Assembly (NCBI GenBank): GCA_963575645.1
Contig: OY754465.1
Coordinates: forward strand, 59,729,901 to 59,793,900
Direction: 5' to 3'
DNA length: 64,000 bases
Origin: Xanthostigma xanthostigma
Taxonomy: Eukaryota > Arthropoda > Insecta > Raphidioptera > Raphidiidae
The notes under the pieces are model-generated. The model made no database searches and was not told where the DNA came from. It worked only from the letters and a program-made list of their open reading frames with translations. The position numbers were made by a program, and so were the translations under genes. Below are positions 11,170 through 23,100 of the stretch, one piece after another (position 1 is the stretch's first letter; each line of letters starts with the position of its first letter).

Positions 11170-11600
11170 TTTTAACCGACTTCAACAAAAAGGAGGAGGT
11201 TCTATGTTCGTCTGTATATATTTTTTTTATGTATGTTCACCGATTTCTCCGTCAATTATGAACCGATTTTCAAATTTTTTTTTTATTTGAAAGAGTGCAC
11301 CTCAGAGGTGGTCCCATCGGAACCAAGTCAGGATCTGATGGTGGAATCCGGAGAAATCGAGGGAAACTCTCAAATTTCAAAGGCACGCATAATGTTTTTT
11401 ATGTATGTTCACCGATTTTTAGTGTTAGATTAACACTAAAAAGAGAAAAATAAAATATTTTTAACAAAAAAATTGAACCGACTTCACACTAAAAAGTAAA
11501 AAATAATTGCGTATTGAAATGTTTTGGAGTCGGTGTAGTTCTCGGAATAGATTTCATTTTGGCTGACACCGACTCCAAAACATTTCAATACGCAATTATT
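11170..11600. mobile_element. ACCGACTTCAA family element, copy 1
   Basis: It starts TTAACCGACTTCAACAAAAA followed by GGAGGAGGTTC. It contains an inner hairpin in which GGAGTCGGTGT and ACACCGACTCC pair with flanking TATTGAAATGTTTT. Copy 2 is at 25537-26015. This repeat type is common in insect genomes as far as I recall. Confidence 0.6.
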
Positions 11601-11985
11601 AAGATAAGCAATTTAAAACGTTACGAAATTTTGAATCTCGCTTTGACGTTTTCGTCAACTTTATTATTTGAACTGTATAGATCCAAAATTGAAATAAACA
11701 TTTGTTGCGCGGTTATAGTAGGTCTGTGATAGGCAGACCTTGTTCCGTATGTGTTTTTAAGATAAGCAATATAAACGTTACGAAATTTTGAATCTCGCTT
11801 TGACGTTTTCGTCAACTTTATTATTTGAACTGTAGATCCAAAATTGAAATAAACATTTGTTGCGCGGTTATAGTAGGTCTGTGATAGGCAGACCTTGTTC
11901 CGTATGTGTTTTTAAGATAAGCAATATAAACGTTACGAAATTTTGAATCTCGCTTTGACGTTTTCGTCAACTTTATTATTTGAAC
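11601..11985 (+). repeat. Tandem repeat of about 156 bp, 2.4 copies
   Basis: Units start with AAGATAAGCAAT at 11601, 11759 and 11914. Each holds GAATCTCGCTTTGACG, TTGTTGCGCGGTTATAG and CAGACCTTGTTCCGTATG. A diverged partial unit lies upstream at about 11100-11165 (TGTTGCGCTGTTGCCTG). Confidence 0.7.
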
Positions 11986-12227
11986 TGTACATCGAAAATT
12001 GTAACAACACTAAACAAAAAATAACCTTTGATATGCTGTTACACTGCAACAAGGTTATTTGATTATGTTGTTTTATATAACCTATTAAATGTTACCTTTT
12101 TGTGCTGTCATAATTTTCTGCATTTATAAATCTTGGAACCATATTTAACGCGTGCTATCGGCTATAGTTTTTTTTTACGTTTGAACGTTATTGAGGTTCT
12201 TTTGTTATTATATGGATTTCTCCTGAA

Positions 12228-12352
12228 TCGATTTTACCTGTGCTCATTCGTACACATCGTGATGAAACATAGGTATATTGTGCACCTCCCTTCATTAAAA
12301 CGAAGAGACTGATCTATGTTTCGTCATAATGTGTGCGAATTAACACATACAA
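12228..12352. repeat. Inverted repeat, small MITE-like
   Basis: ATTCGTACACATCGTGATGA and CATAGG pair with TATGTTTCGTCATAATGTG further right. There is no coding content. Confidence 0.45.
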
Positions 12353-12732
12353 ATCAGTACCACACTCTTTTTTTCCTTCCCGTATATTTATATATAGATA
12401 ATATAGTCAAATTTCATTTGATACCAATCGAGAAACAAACAAATGAACAAACAGATTCAAATGCTAAATTGTTGATTTAAAATTTATATTAATTATATAA
12501 TGAACAGTACTAGATATAGGTATGCATTAATCAAAAACAATTTCATAGAAGGTTCATAATAATTAATAATGACGTATTATGACGGTCCTCCAGCTAACGT
12601 CATTCCCGTGCTTACGCTGATTGGTCAGATAAAACAAGGCAATCTCTGTAATCTACCAACCTTGTGTAAATGTTATGTACCTAGGCTTGGCCTTTTTGAT
12701 ACTTGCAGAAAGATAAGTGGTCAATTTTTTTA

Positions 12733-13288
12733 TCATATATATTAATACGTTAAGGTTAAGATGTTTGCCTCCCTTTTTAAAATTATATATCATTTTACAA
12801 ATAATTGCTTGCTCTACTGACATCGACAACTAAAAAATTTATTATTGCTTTTGTTTTTGTAAATTAATTAATTAACAGCAACGCTGAACAATGTCTGCCA
12901 TCTGACGGCTTTAATTTTGAAACAACGTCAACACTTCGATCTGTCATCTGACCTTCATATTGTAAATACTGCCTACTGCCATCTGACGGCTTTAATTTTG
13001 AAACAGCGAGCAACGCTGAACAACGTCACAGCAATGCTGCATGATGCCATCTAACGGCTTAGCTCAACGCTTTTGCTATTTGCGCCTCTATATGACAATT
13101 TTAGTAAAATATTTCTTCGACTGTCATCATTGAGCTTCATATTGTAATACAACAAAAAGAAGAACGTTATAAGCAGTGTGCAAAATTAGAAACGAATTGA
13201 ATACCTGCAATCATATTTAAAAAATAATTTTGTAAAGTGATAATTATTATACTTATTTAGTGCGAATAATTCTCACAGGTCACTCTAT
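12733..13288 (+). mobile_element. Non-autonomous Helitron-like element, copy 2
   Basis: The 5' end is A/TCATATATATTAATACG. The 3' end is degenerate (CACTCTAT in place of CACACTAG), with a damaged hairpin GTGCGAA-TAA-TTCTCAC just before it. Otherwise it aligns through its length with 5542-6128. Confidence 0.65.
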
Positions 13289-14195
13289 TTTTAATTAATC
13301 ATAACTTTCTTATTAATTAATATTTTTAGATTCGAAAAAATACGGACAAAATATTATTTTCCCCCCATTAATCTGAATTCTCAATTGTCACAACCTGCTG
13401 TGTAATAATTTTCCGACACATTTTTTCCACTTTTACTACAGAATATTATAGGCCCATAAAAAAGGAGTAAAAAAAGTTTGAGAAGCGTATAGCTACGTGC
13501 GTCGCCATGACAACGGCAGTTATAAGTATGTGTGTGTCATGACCCCGACCTTATAGCGGTGTCAGGTAGTTGACCCCCATTGCGACGTAGGGCTTGCGCA
13601 TTGCACCCCCTCGTTAAAGACAGCGGCTGCATATCTTTCGTTCAACTCGTATTTCATTTGTTTATAATTAGATCGACTCCGCACTGTCTAACGCCTTACG
13701 GCGAAGAGGAAGGTATTTTTGGATTTTTTTGGAGTGAGATTCAAAATATTAAATATGACACCCTATAAAATTTTGGTGATAATAATGATACGGACGCATA
13801 TGACTTTGCTTGTTGAGCTTCTATTATCAGTCAAACACCAGATTCCTAAGTTTACTGAAAAACGACTTAAGGATGGAATTTCCGGTTGTCTTATTTTTAA
13901 GGATAATATTTGAGAATTGCAGCTTTCTAGGCAGCACTGGAATTAAATTTGTGGAGGATGGGGCTGTCGGGATACCGAGAAAATTCCCGGTGAGTCGCTC
14001 ATCAAATTTTTAGGGACCGCCAGTGATCGAAAATTTTTGGTGGACCGCCAAGATAATTTTATATTTTTACAAATATGTCACTGATGTGTAGAAGAAAAAA
14101 TATTGATGCGGCTATTAATTATTCTTATTATAAAAGTTTTATAGAATTTTCTTTACGTTTTATCTATACAGTTGTAATTATTACAACTAATTTAT
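13289..14195. other. Intergenic stretch, no gene seen
   Basis: Short open frames at 13580-14013 overlap in different phases and do not read as protein. No repeat boundary was identified. Confidence 0.35.
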
Positions 14196-14199
14196 CAAA

Positions 14200-14615
14200 A
14201 TAGTGTGACGCACGTCACGAACACTGCGCGATGGTAGAAGGTAGAAGAATTTTTGTAAAAGCAGGCAGAAGGGTTTTAGAACATTCGAGAAAAAAATCCC
14301 GCAGACTTTCGTAGAAGAATATCGACGCAGGTATATTTTTTCCAGAATATTCCATCACGCGGCAGCAGAGGTACATAAGAAACAGTTGAGATCGTGTGGA
14401 AACAGTTGTGTAGTACTAACAATACAGTGTTCGGTCGTTAGACATAAATCATTGAGTTCGTATATAAATTTTCTAGAGCGCTTACATAAATATTTCTAAA
14501 TATATATTTCTGTGTATCTAGTGACTTTGTATTATTTTTATTACTTAGAATTTGTTGTTTTGTTTGTTCAGAGACAATAAACGCTCTCTTTTCGAACTGT
14601 CACTGGGTGCGCATC
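14200..14615 (+). mobile_element. Candidate solo LTR
   Basis: It begins near TGTGACGCACGTCACGAAC, has a TATA-like TATATAAATT near 14460, then AATAAACGCTCTC near 14576 as a possible polyadenylation signal, with a G/T-rich stretch around. This order resembles an insect LTR. No second LTR, primer-binding site or gag-pol is visible nearby and exact ends are uncertain. Confidence 0.35.
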
Positions 14616-15470
14616 AAACCCGTCTACAAAACCAGCTTCAATACACGCATTGTGTGAAGCGAAGCCATTACGAAACCCAGCGCCACAGCACGCTTGAAAC
14701 CTAGCAGCAAAACCAGCTTCGTGTGCAGCGACCTTTAGGAAGACCGTTAATGAAATACGATGTCACATTCTTTGACTGAATTAAAACCCAGTTCTTGTGT
14801 CATGAATGTTCTCGCCTCAACGCTTATAAACATGAAAAATATTATCAGCGTAAAATGTGATTATGGTAAAATCTGAAATCGTTTTAACAAAGTAGTGTTC
14901 CATTGTTTGCGTCTTTCAGACAAATGAATCTCTGTTCTAAAAACTTAAATGCTAGAAAACTATTTAAGTTAACGTGTTCAATTTATCTTACAATCCCTAC
15001 AGAATAGATAATAATAGCTTGAAGGGTAGGTTTCTGTGGAAAAGTTACGTGCCACTTTCTGATTTCAAGTTTCAACGACAATGCCTTGACGCTATACTAA
15101 AACGTCAATTTATTATACATTTAAATTGTAAGTTGTCTGCTTTATCGGAAACTGTTTAAAATTTAAACAATAGATGAAATGCATATTCATTTCAAAACTT
15201 AGATCCTTTATCGAAAATAAACATGAAATTGTTGAGACTTTCAGTTTATAGACTACTTGGTCAGTGCCGTAACTAGGATCTTTGGTTTCGTCTCAGTTAC
15301 CAGTAACAGCTTAGATTCAGGACATTCTGTTATTATGCCACAATTTTAAGTGCCTATCCTTTAATAAGTGGATCTTTTTTGACTGTTTGTGTTTTCTTAT
15401 AAAAAAAACATTGAAAGTAATTGTGAAAAATAACTCTAATAATTTAGAGTGATGATGATCCTGTTTAAAT

Positions 15471-15532
15471 GTTGGAAGATTAAAAAGGAAGAATCCTGGT
15501 GGCATAGGATTCTTCCTTTTTAATCTTCCAAC
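15471..15532. repeat. Near-perfect hairpin
   Basis: GTTGGAAGATTAAAAAGGAA and AGAATCCT pair with the downstream inverted copy around a loop of about 9 bp. It sits at the left edge of the GATCTCCGAATAGGCC repeat. Confidence 0.6.
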
Positions 15533-15549
15533 AAGTAATAGCACGAGAG

Positions 15550-15797
15550 CCCGTAACACTAAAATCCTATGGATCTCCGAATAGGCCAGTTCCCGGATAT
15601 TTGGGAAATTTCAACCCTGCTTAACAAAAAAATACAATGCTTGGCAGGCTGGAGTAGTCGGACCGTGAAAAAGGGGCCACTTCCGGTCACCCAAAAAAAA
15701 TGGTTATCCTATGCATCTCCGAATAGAAGGTTGTTTACTTTATTTTGAAGTTCAAAATAAATTAGACAACATTCTATTCGGAGATGCATAGGATAAA
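15550..15797. mobile_element. Element with internal hairpin, family GATCTCCGAATAGGCC
   Basis: It contains GAGAGCCCGTAACACTAAA, CGGATATTTGGGAAATTT and then a hairpin at 15703-15797 (GTTATCCTATGCATCTCC and its inverse). A diverged relative without the closing arm is at 48203-48375. Confidence 0.55.
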
Positions 15798-16670
15798 CTT
15801 CTTTTTTTGGGTTAAAGGAGGCTCTATCAGTCGATCGCACGTCTGTGATGTCGATATTTTTTACATTACTTGGGCTTCTTAATTTGTTCATTGACAGATC
15901 AACAGTCTTCGAAATTTTCACCATTTCGTAAACTGACGATAAGTACCTACTCAAAAGTCAAAATATCTTTACGAAATTTTTGTTTTCTTTTTAACAATGC
16001 GTATAAAATTCTAATGTTTTAAAAATATAATTGGTAATCACATTTTCATATTTTATTTTTAATAAATATTTAAAATATATAGTAACAATTATATATCATT
16101 TTTTAACATTGCGTACAAAATTAACTATCGATTTTTTGTGGTATAACGATCGCTACAGTTTCTCCTTAAATTTTTTTGCGAATTCAAATACAAGCCCGAA
16201 TTTGAGTAATGTGAACGAGGTGTTTGCTCTGTACACCAAAAATGGAGAGATTTTTAATAGGGGGGTGCATATCAGATCATTCTGTCCGGGTACTGAAATT
16301 CTAATGCCGGGCCTGATCCTCAAAATGCGCCTGCAAATAGAAATCTGCAGTTTTCGTAAATATTATAACTAAAATTTCGCCAGAAGAAATCATAGATTCT
16401 TCTAAAGGAGAAACTGTAACATTTTCAACTTATTAATAAATAACTCTCCAGTGAGCTTATAAAATTATGACTCAATAATTCATTTTTCACACCAATAGAA
16501 AGAGATAACTGTGCTGGTCATAAAATACGCGATTCTTGGGAACGGCACAATTAATCACCAACTGCCAACTTTAAATGAATCTTCTTAACACTCTAAGACT
16601 GACTGACTGACGGACAAGCCAGTAAGTCTTATAAGTATGAAATTTTGCACCGAAACCGAAGTTCCTTATA
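15798..16670. other. Intergenic stretch, no gene seen
   Basis: A+T-rich, with an unremarkable 113-codon open frame at 16031-16372 whose translation is dominated by F, Y, I, N and K and matches nothing I recognise. Confidence 0.35.
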
Positions 16671-17245
16671 CAGTATGTAAACGTGTAAGGTGCACATAGG
16701 GAAATTAGCATTGGGAAAAAAAATACTTGGATCAGAGTTAGCCATGACTACATTAATTGTTATTTCTATTGAATTATCGTGGTAATCTTGAGGATTTCTA
16801 TTTTACTTTGATTTATTTTTATTTTACCTGGCTTTTTTAATAATAAAAAGCTCTTATAAATCATTATTTTAATTTGTATGTACAAAAATAAAACAAAAAA
16901 ACAACTCCATCTGTTTGGAAACATTTCATTCAAAAATTGTCTGACTGGTATGACGTATGCGCGTTGGTAAATCAGTGACCCAATGTCTTTAGGTTCAACA
17001 CAAATAGGCGGAGATATTTGATCTCGCACCATATTTAAGTATTTTTGGGAATTTAATGTTCCATTAATAAAAACAGTCCGATTATGTTCTAATCATTTGA
17101 ATATTTTCTTCGGTAGTATACACAATCATTTTGCAAAAGAATATCATTTGTCAAATTGAAAAACAAGATTTCAAGGCTCACTCTGATCCAGTCATTTTTT
17201 CCCAATGTTAATTTCCCTATGTGCACCTTACGTGTTTACATACTG
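16671..17245 (-). mobile_element. mariner-like deletion derivative, copy 1
   Basis: TIRs of about 45 bp start CAGTATGTAAACGTGTAAGG and are flanked by TA. On the minus strand (16766 to about 17040) a remnant reads MVRDQISPP, then [12 protein letters not shown]. This resembles the C-terminal catalytic part of a Tc1/mariner transposase, where a xFLNExFPxRW block is typical. It then degenerates. Copy 2 is at 42601-43173. Confidence 0.75.
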
Positions 17246-17704
17246 TATCGTAGGTGGCAAAGGCGCCGACTTTTAGCAAACCACGCGGGTGCTCATTTGA
17301 TTCGGTTACAAAAACTGGCAAAGTGCGAGATTTCTGTGTGCGTTTGCACACTGACGACGGTACTTCAAATTTTCACTGATCAGAAAGTTTTTTTCAACTT
17401 TATAGTCGTCACCTACTTGGATATCCCGCAAAATGTGACAAACTGTTATTATTTTTCATTTAAAAAGTACAACAAGATTTTATAATGACGGCTGTACACT
17501 CCACATGTCTGTGGTCGAGGGTGCTCCACATCTACTAATTATTTTGTGTGGGTGCTGAAGACCCCAAGCACTCACGGAGTCGGCGCCCCTGGAATGCAGT
17601 TTGCATTCCAACGTTTTTTGGGAAATAGCGCTCACAGGAGCCCGAACTCGTGCCAATCGGTTTGTGCATGCCGGCTGGCAGATTCTATAATGCACACATA
17701 GACC

Positions 17705-18428
17705 CAGTACCGGATTAAAAATCCTTAAAGCCCTAAGCATTTTTTGCCTATGGGCCCTCATCTCTAACAGCAGTCAAATGTGAATGTCATAAGCTTAAAA
17801 TTGATAGAAAAAAATTGGTTGTCTGTAAAGTCGGTTTACGGACGATAGTTTTACGTGATAACGTATTCCGCTCGAATGTCATATTTAATAATACATAACC
17901 TAAATTTTAGTAGCTGTCAAACTTGGGCCGATCGTGCTTCTCTATCGCTTATACTGCGCTCTCGCTTGCACGCACAGGGTCAGGCGGAACGTTACACTTT
18001 TTCGTGCGTGCAGCTGGTGTTTCATCAACTTATAAGACGTTATCACGTCAAAAAAGTTCAAAAACATAGAATTTTAGGAAAAAATTGAATTTTACAATCA
18101 ATGCTCTCATTGAAAATTTGATTATTTATCAAATCGGGCCTTAGGCATTTTTATACAGTTAATTAAAAAAAAGGTACAAAACTTTAAAGTTAAAAAAATT
18201 TCATTTTTATTTTCAAAAATAAATTATTATTTATTTTTAACTTCTATACTTCTAAAGACAGTTAAAGATCGCAGTAAATGAAATTTTTGAGAACATGACA
18301 AAAAGAAAAAAAAATGTTGACACGATCTGGTGAGATACTTTTCATTTCTGAGTTGTGCTTCTCGGTGCCCCCTGAGATGTGATGCCCTAAGAAATTGCTT
18401 ACTTTGCTTATAGGTTAATCCGGCACTG
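17705..18428. mobile_element. hAT-like element with 8-bp target duplication, carrying a nested insertion
   Basis: The ends CAGTACCGGATTAA and TTAATCCGGCACTG are inverted repeats. Both flanks carry CATAGACC (17697-17704 and 18429-18436). A TTGGTTGTCTG family element (17815-18050) is nested inside. No transposase is seen. A related fragment (AGTGACGGATTTAGG) is at about 55015-55110. Confidence 0.75.
17815..18050 (+). mobile_element. TTGGTTGTCTG family element, copy 2 (nested)
   Basis: It has the same ends and interior (CGCACAGGGTCAGGCGGAAC) as 9582-9803, and sits inside the hAT-like element at 17705-18428, so it inserted later. Confidence 0.65.
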
Positions 18429-18492
18429 CATAGACCTCAGCTGTTGAGCGTCTATAAATTTATGAAAATAATTAAGGAATTAAACAGCTTAT

Positions 18493-21022
18493 TCAAGTCA
18501 TCGCATCTTTGATTCTCTCTTCACTTAATAAACTTTGTATGCTTGCTTGAGTCCTTAAGGCAGTAGGTAACGATAATTGTCTAAGTTGTGAGGCAATGCT
18601 TCTTCCGAAAATATCGAACTCATCTTCCTTCTGCATCAATTTAGACGTGTGTGCGTTCGATTGGATCATCTCTTGCAATCTTTGTACCGTCGAATTGACA
18701 TACTCGTTTAAATTGATATTTAAAACGGAAGGTTCATCCTGTGTAGAAATCTTTTTACTAGAAGTTTCGGCGACATTATTGGACATTGGATTTCGTCTTT
18801 TTGCAAGACGTCTTTTTTGCCGATGGAACGAAGATGTTTCATCTTCTTCGTTCGTTTCGTTAAACGCTTCCAGTTTGTATTCGTCGATTGGTTTGTTTTC
18901 TATTTCAAGGACACTTTCGACCATACTCTCGTTTTGGTTTAACATTTCCGCCAAAGGATCGGTGTCGTCCGTAAGCGTTTCACATTGGTTGACCAAGCCT
19001 TCGTCTTGATAGTCATTTTCAATTTTTATATCCTGTAAGGATAATGACCACACGCGTTAGTAAAAGGATATAAAACGATCAAGAATGTGACGTTTTCGTG
19101 ATGGTTGATTGAGCATGGCAACAAAAGGCACTGTATGACAAAATCGGACAATTCAATTCATACATTTATAATTTTATTCAACTCATGCGCGTTATTCATG
19201 TTTTATCATGCCTAAAAACCGAACCCTAAATAGCCATTTACCGACTGGTGACAATTACTTGTCATAACTCAATGAAGATTCCTACTAACTCGGCCATTGT
19301 GGAGTAATGAAAATAAATGTAACTATTTTCTGAGTCGTAACGAAATAGTAGGTAACAACAACTCCGTTGTTACCCATTGAGGCTAAAATTGAGAGGCCGA
19401 ATGTTTTCGACATGGAGTTTATTCATAACCGGCTTACCTCAAACCAAAACATTGAATCGTGCTGTTTGGTGCTGTTAGTATTGACAGTTTTTTTTATAAA
19501 GAAATAAATAGATATTTACAACATCTCATTATAATTAAAACATGAATAACGCGCAATTGTTGAATAAAACTATGGGCGCAACTTGTAGGCTAAGTCATGA
19601 CCTGTCAGCGCGATGTTTTCAGCACGAGTCGTAGGTGCGCAGGCACGAGTGAAGCGAGTGCATACTGCGCACCTACGACTCGTGTTGAAAACATCGCGCT
19701 GACACGCCATGAATGACTTAGACTACTAGTTACGCCAATAACTATTATAAATGTTACGTCTAGTGTGAAACTAATTAAACTTTCAAGTTTCAAGTAAAAT
19801 ATTGTCAGAAAGACGAATTATATTAGAGAAATAAAAAAAAGACAACATTGCGTTTGTATCATTTAGAAAATATTTACTAATCATTACGCATTATAATAAA
19901 GGGCGGATTTACATAGAGACTAATAGGGCTTAAACCCTGGCCCCCCAAGTAACATTATGATGAATGTTGACAATTTGATTGGTAGAATTTTGATAAAATT
20001 TTGGGTTATTTTAACAATTTTGTGGGTGAACTTTGACGATTTTTTGGGTGAATTGTTTGAGTCATTTTATCGAAAATATATCTGCGTCTCTTTCTTTGAT
20101 GTAATTCCCTGATTTCTCGGATGATAGGATTGGTAGATGTACTTGCATAATGCATTCAATCTGAATAAAGTATCTCTGTTTCAAAAACTTTGTCTTTTTC
20201 TATGACGTTAACATGGGCGTACCCAGCTTTTGGCCCAGGAGGGAGCAAATTAGAAATTTCTTAAGCCGGGTCCCCCGTGCTTGTTTTGCCCTCCTGGATA
20301 CGCCAGTGCTTACGGCGTAAAAAAAGACAGAAGTATATGTTTGCACCCTAATGGTTCGTTTGCGATTTTATTCCTATGCTCAGTATGGAATAAAAGTATA
20401 TGGCTAACACAAACTGCGCAGTTCGTCTGCGCGATCTAAATACTGATAGAAGATTGATTCTACTATATGTATTCGTTATACTATGACGGAAGCATCACCA
20501 AATCAGAAAATGATAATACTGATATAATGTCGAGTTGGTGAAGTCAAAATTATGACCATAAATCCGCCTCCGCTGCGCCATCGGAAATCGCCAGAAGTAA
20601 ACCACCCCAGAACCAATCCTCACATATATCTCCCTACTAGTGCATCATTTGTTTATTGTTGTTCTTACCTGACTACTGACCTGAGGAAAGTCCGTTTTGC
20701 ACAGCATGAAGGGCTTCAAAAATCTGTCTATGTCGTCGTACCACACCAATGACGGATAATAAGTGTAACCTCTTGCCCGTGCTTTTTCTACTTTCTTCAA
20801 TTCTTGACTGTAAGTTGTACGTAAGTTCTTTATCTTCGTTTTCACTTCAAGTATTGTCATTCCTTCAATTCCCATACCGTTTAGTATATTTCTGTAACTT
20901 ATGTTACGCATCTCTTTGCTCTTGTAGGATTTGTAATGCGTGTTCCAGAGACATGGATTCTTTTCGTAAATATGGATGAATTTTGTTGTCACGTTGCCGT
21001 TCCATTTCTGTGGCTTGTCCAT
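18493..21022 (-). CDS. MADF-BESS domain protein, complete two-exon gene
   Basis: Exon 1 is 21022-20669 (118 codons) and exon 2 is 19032-18493 (179 codons plus stop), giving 297 residues. Donor GTCAG/GTAAGA and acceptor CCTTACAG/GATATAA join in phase 0. Residues about 10-105 form a MADF domain (FIHIYEKNPCLWN near the start, a VKTKIKNLRTTYSQELKK helix, then PSLVWYDDIDRFLKP). A basic stretch RQKRRLAKRRN near residue 190 could be a nuclear signal. Residues about 253-290 are a BESS motif (DEFDIFGRSIASQLRQL, then a helix). MADF proteins are Myb-related DNA-binding or chromatin factors, such as Adf-1, and BESS mediates protein contact; those are family facts. A specific regulatory role is unknown. 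The 1.6-kb intron contains two inverted-repeat elements. The start is the first ATG and all motifs are intact. Confidence 0.9.
19172..19571. mobile_element. Inverted-repeat element in the MADF-BESS intron
   Basis: TTTATTCAACTCATGCGCG followed by TTATTCATG at 19172 pairs with CATGAATAACGCGCAATTG near 19537-19571, giving terminal arms of about 35 bp around a 330-bp interior. Confidence 0.5.
19591..19720. mobile_element. Hairpin element in the MADF-BESS intron
   Basis: Arms of about 55 bp contain GTCAGCGCGATGTTTTCA, CACGAGTCGTAGGTGCGCAG and their inverse, around a loop with GAAGCGAGTG. The whole structure would fold on itself in the pre-mRNA. Confidence 0.65.
20214..20306. mobile_element. Very small inverted-repeat element
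   Basis: TGGGCGTACCCAGC and CCAGGAGGG face CCCTCCTGGATACGCCA at the right end, a short TIR pair around about 40 bp. Confidence 0.45.
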
Positions 21023-21305
21023 TATTCAAATGTTTTTGAACTGAAGAATACGTTAACGTTTAACACTGTCGGTATTAAATTTTGAATTTTTTAACCAAAC
21101 TCGACTATTATATCGACTTTTAGATGTGTTTCGTTTGTTATTACGTCGTTGAATACAAGTTTACACGGACGCGGCAACAACTAGCCGCACGCCGTACAAG
21201 TACTGATATTCAAGCCTGCGTCTTAAATTTGTATAGCTTCGTGGTTGCGAAGCGATTTATGAAACAAAATTGCTGTTTGGTATGCTCCAGTAGGTAAATG
21301 CTATA

Positions 21306-21696
21306 TAGACGGAGAGCTGGCTACGGAGAAAATGGGTGACTCGGTGCAGAGCTGAAAATTTGCAGAATAATAGGAGATAGTACAAGTAAGTAGGGAAAAA
21401 GTTGCCAGAAGGCTAGGCGGAAGATAAAGAGCCGCCAGTAGGCGCTAATGTTGCGAAAAATCAGTGCACTTCTGGCAATTTCTATACTTATTTTGTAATT
21501 CAAAACTAGATTATATATTATATATATTATACATTATATAGTTATAAGGGCATACTGAAAATTCAAACATGATATAATAATTACATTCGACTAATATTTC
21601 TGGCAATTTTTTCTCTACTTACTTGTACTATCTCCTATTATTCTGCAAATTTTCAGCTCTGCACCGAGTCACCCATTTTCTCCGTAGCCAGCTCTT
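21306..21696. mobile_element. Foldback MITE, family AGAGCTGGCTACGG, copy 1
   Basis: The left arm (AGAGCTGGCTACGGAGAAAA, then GGAGATAGTACAAGTAAGTA) is repeated inverted at 21600-21696. The interior is shorter on the right than in copy 2 (57755-58250), so this copy has lost part of one arm. Confidence 0.7.
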
Positions 21697-22784
21697 AGTC
21701 CAATAGAGTTCAAATAACGTTCTGATCTCAATGAAAATTTGAAGTATCGTTGTCGGACTTCACCGAAATCTTGCACTCCGCCAGTTTTTGTTAACGAATC
21801 ATCAAATGAGCATCCACGAGGATTACTAAAAGTCAACACCCTTGCATGGGGAAGAAAAGTTAGAAGCAATGGCTTATGGTTTGGCATTATAGATTATTGC
21901 CGCGATTGCTTATTTGATCTATGACTTTATACAATGTAAAAAAGTGACCATTACTCTGGGATTATCAGCGTAACCATTATTTTAAGGTATTACTGATTTG
22001 TCCTGGAACAACCAACGCATTTAAAATATTTGTTTGGTTTATTGAGAAATATAGCTTTAGCAGACTGCTGTTGACATTAAGCGTAGGCCGTTTTTTATTT
22101 ACATTCTTTTTGAAGTACATTCAACTAATTTGCCTGGATTAGACGAAAAGTGAAACGCTTCCCTTCTTCGACTTCAACCGGCAGTTGAAAGGAAAGAGTG
22201 GGAGAATCGTTTCTACTCTCTCTGTCAAAGCGTCATTCCCACTCTACACGCAATAGCAGTGCGTATTGTGTATATACGCAGCATTTTCTCTAGCCACGGT
22301 AACAAATTCCACATAACTATTTCCTAACCTTGAAATAATAATATCGTTAACAAATGCTAGAACCCAAGAAGTTTCACTTCTGTATATACAAGGTCAATTT
22401 TAAATCGTGATAAATTGGAAAAACGGTAAGGATTGCAAATGTTGAGATACGATGTTAAAGTATCGATGTCCAAGCGCAAAGCGCTTCAAGTACGAAATAG
22501 TTTAAGAACATTTTCGTAATATTCTGGTGAGTGTGCCTTATTGAAGCATGCGCGCAGCATGCTATTAGAGTCGAGTCCATTCGTGTATAAGCGGGTAAGT
22601 TGGCTTGCTCTTCACTTCACCAGCCGACCAATTGGAGCTGGCTACAACCTTGCCCCTGTAATCTCTGGCTTGCCCTTAGTTCTGTAGAATAGAGGGCTTC
22701 GCTTGAAAGAAACAAAGTACGACTCGTTCTTCCTCTTGACTCTAATCATGGATTTATCGATTCATATTTAAAAAAAAAAAGACG

Positions 22785-23100
22785 GGTTGCACTCCGGGAG
22801 TGCCGGCGGAAGTGAAACTTGAATATTAACGTCTTAATTTTTTACATTTAGAAGCATTGTTTATTTATTGACAACACTTGTAAATAAAATGGTTTGTATC
22901 ATAGATTGCATTTTTATGTACGATATTTCAACGCTAGATGTCTAACGTTGTATAAAAAGTATCTGGCAATTACTATCACTTAGAGTGTCTCACCCAGTTC
23001 TTACTTTTCCTGACGCGAGTTTAACATTTTTTACCCATTACAAAAAAACTGTACAACGCCGCTAAAGAAGTTTTCACTTCAAAAAAAATAATATAAATAA
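22785..23100 (-). mobile_element. Fragment of the GACGGGTTGCACTCC element, single minisatellite unit
   Basis: An A-run followed by GACGGGTTGCACTCCGGGAG, and internal ATTGCATTTTTATGTACG and TCAACGCTAGATGTCTAACG, match the reverse strand of 39400-40055. Only one of the 66-bp units found there is present here. Confidence 0.65.
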
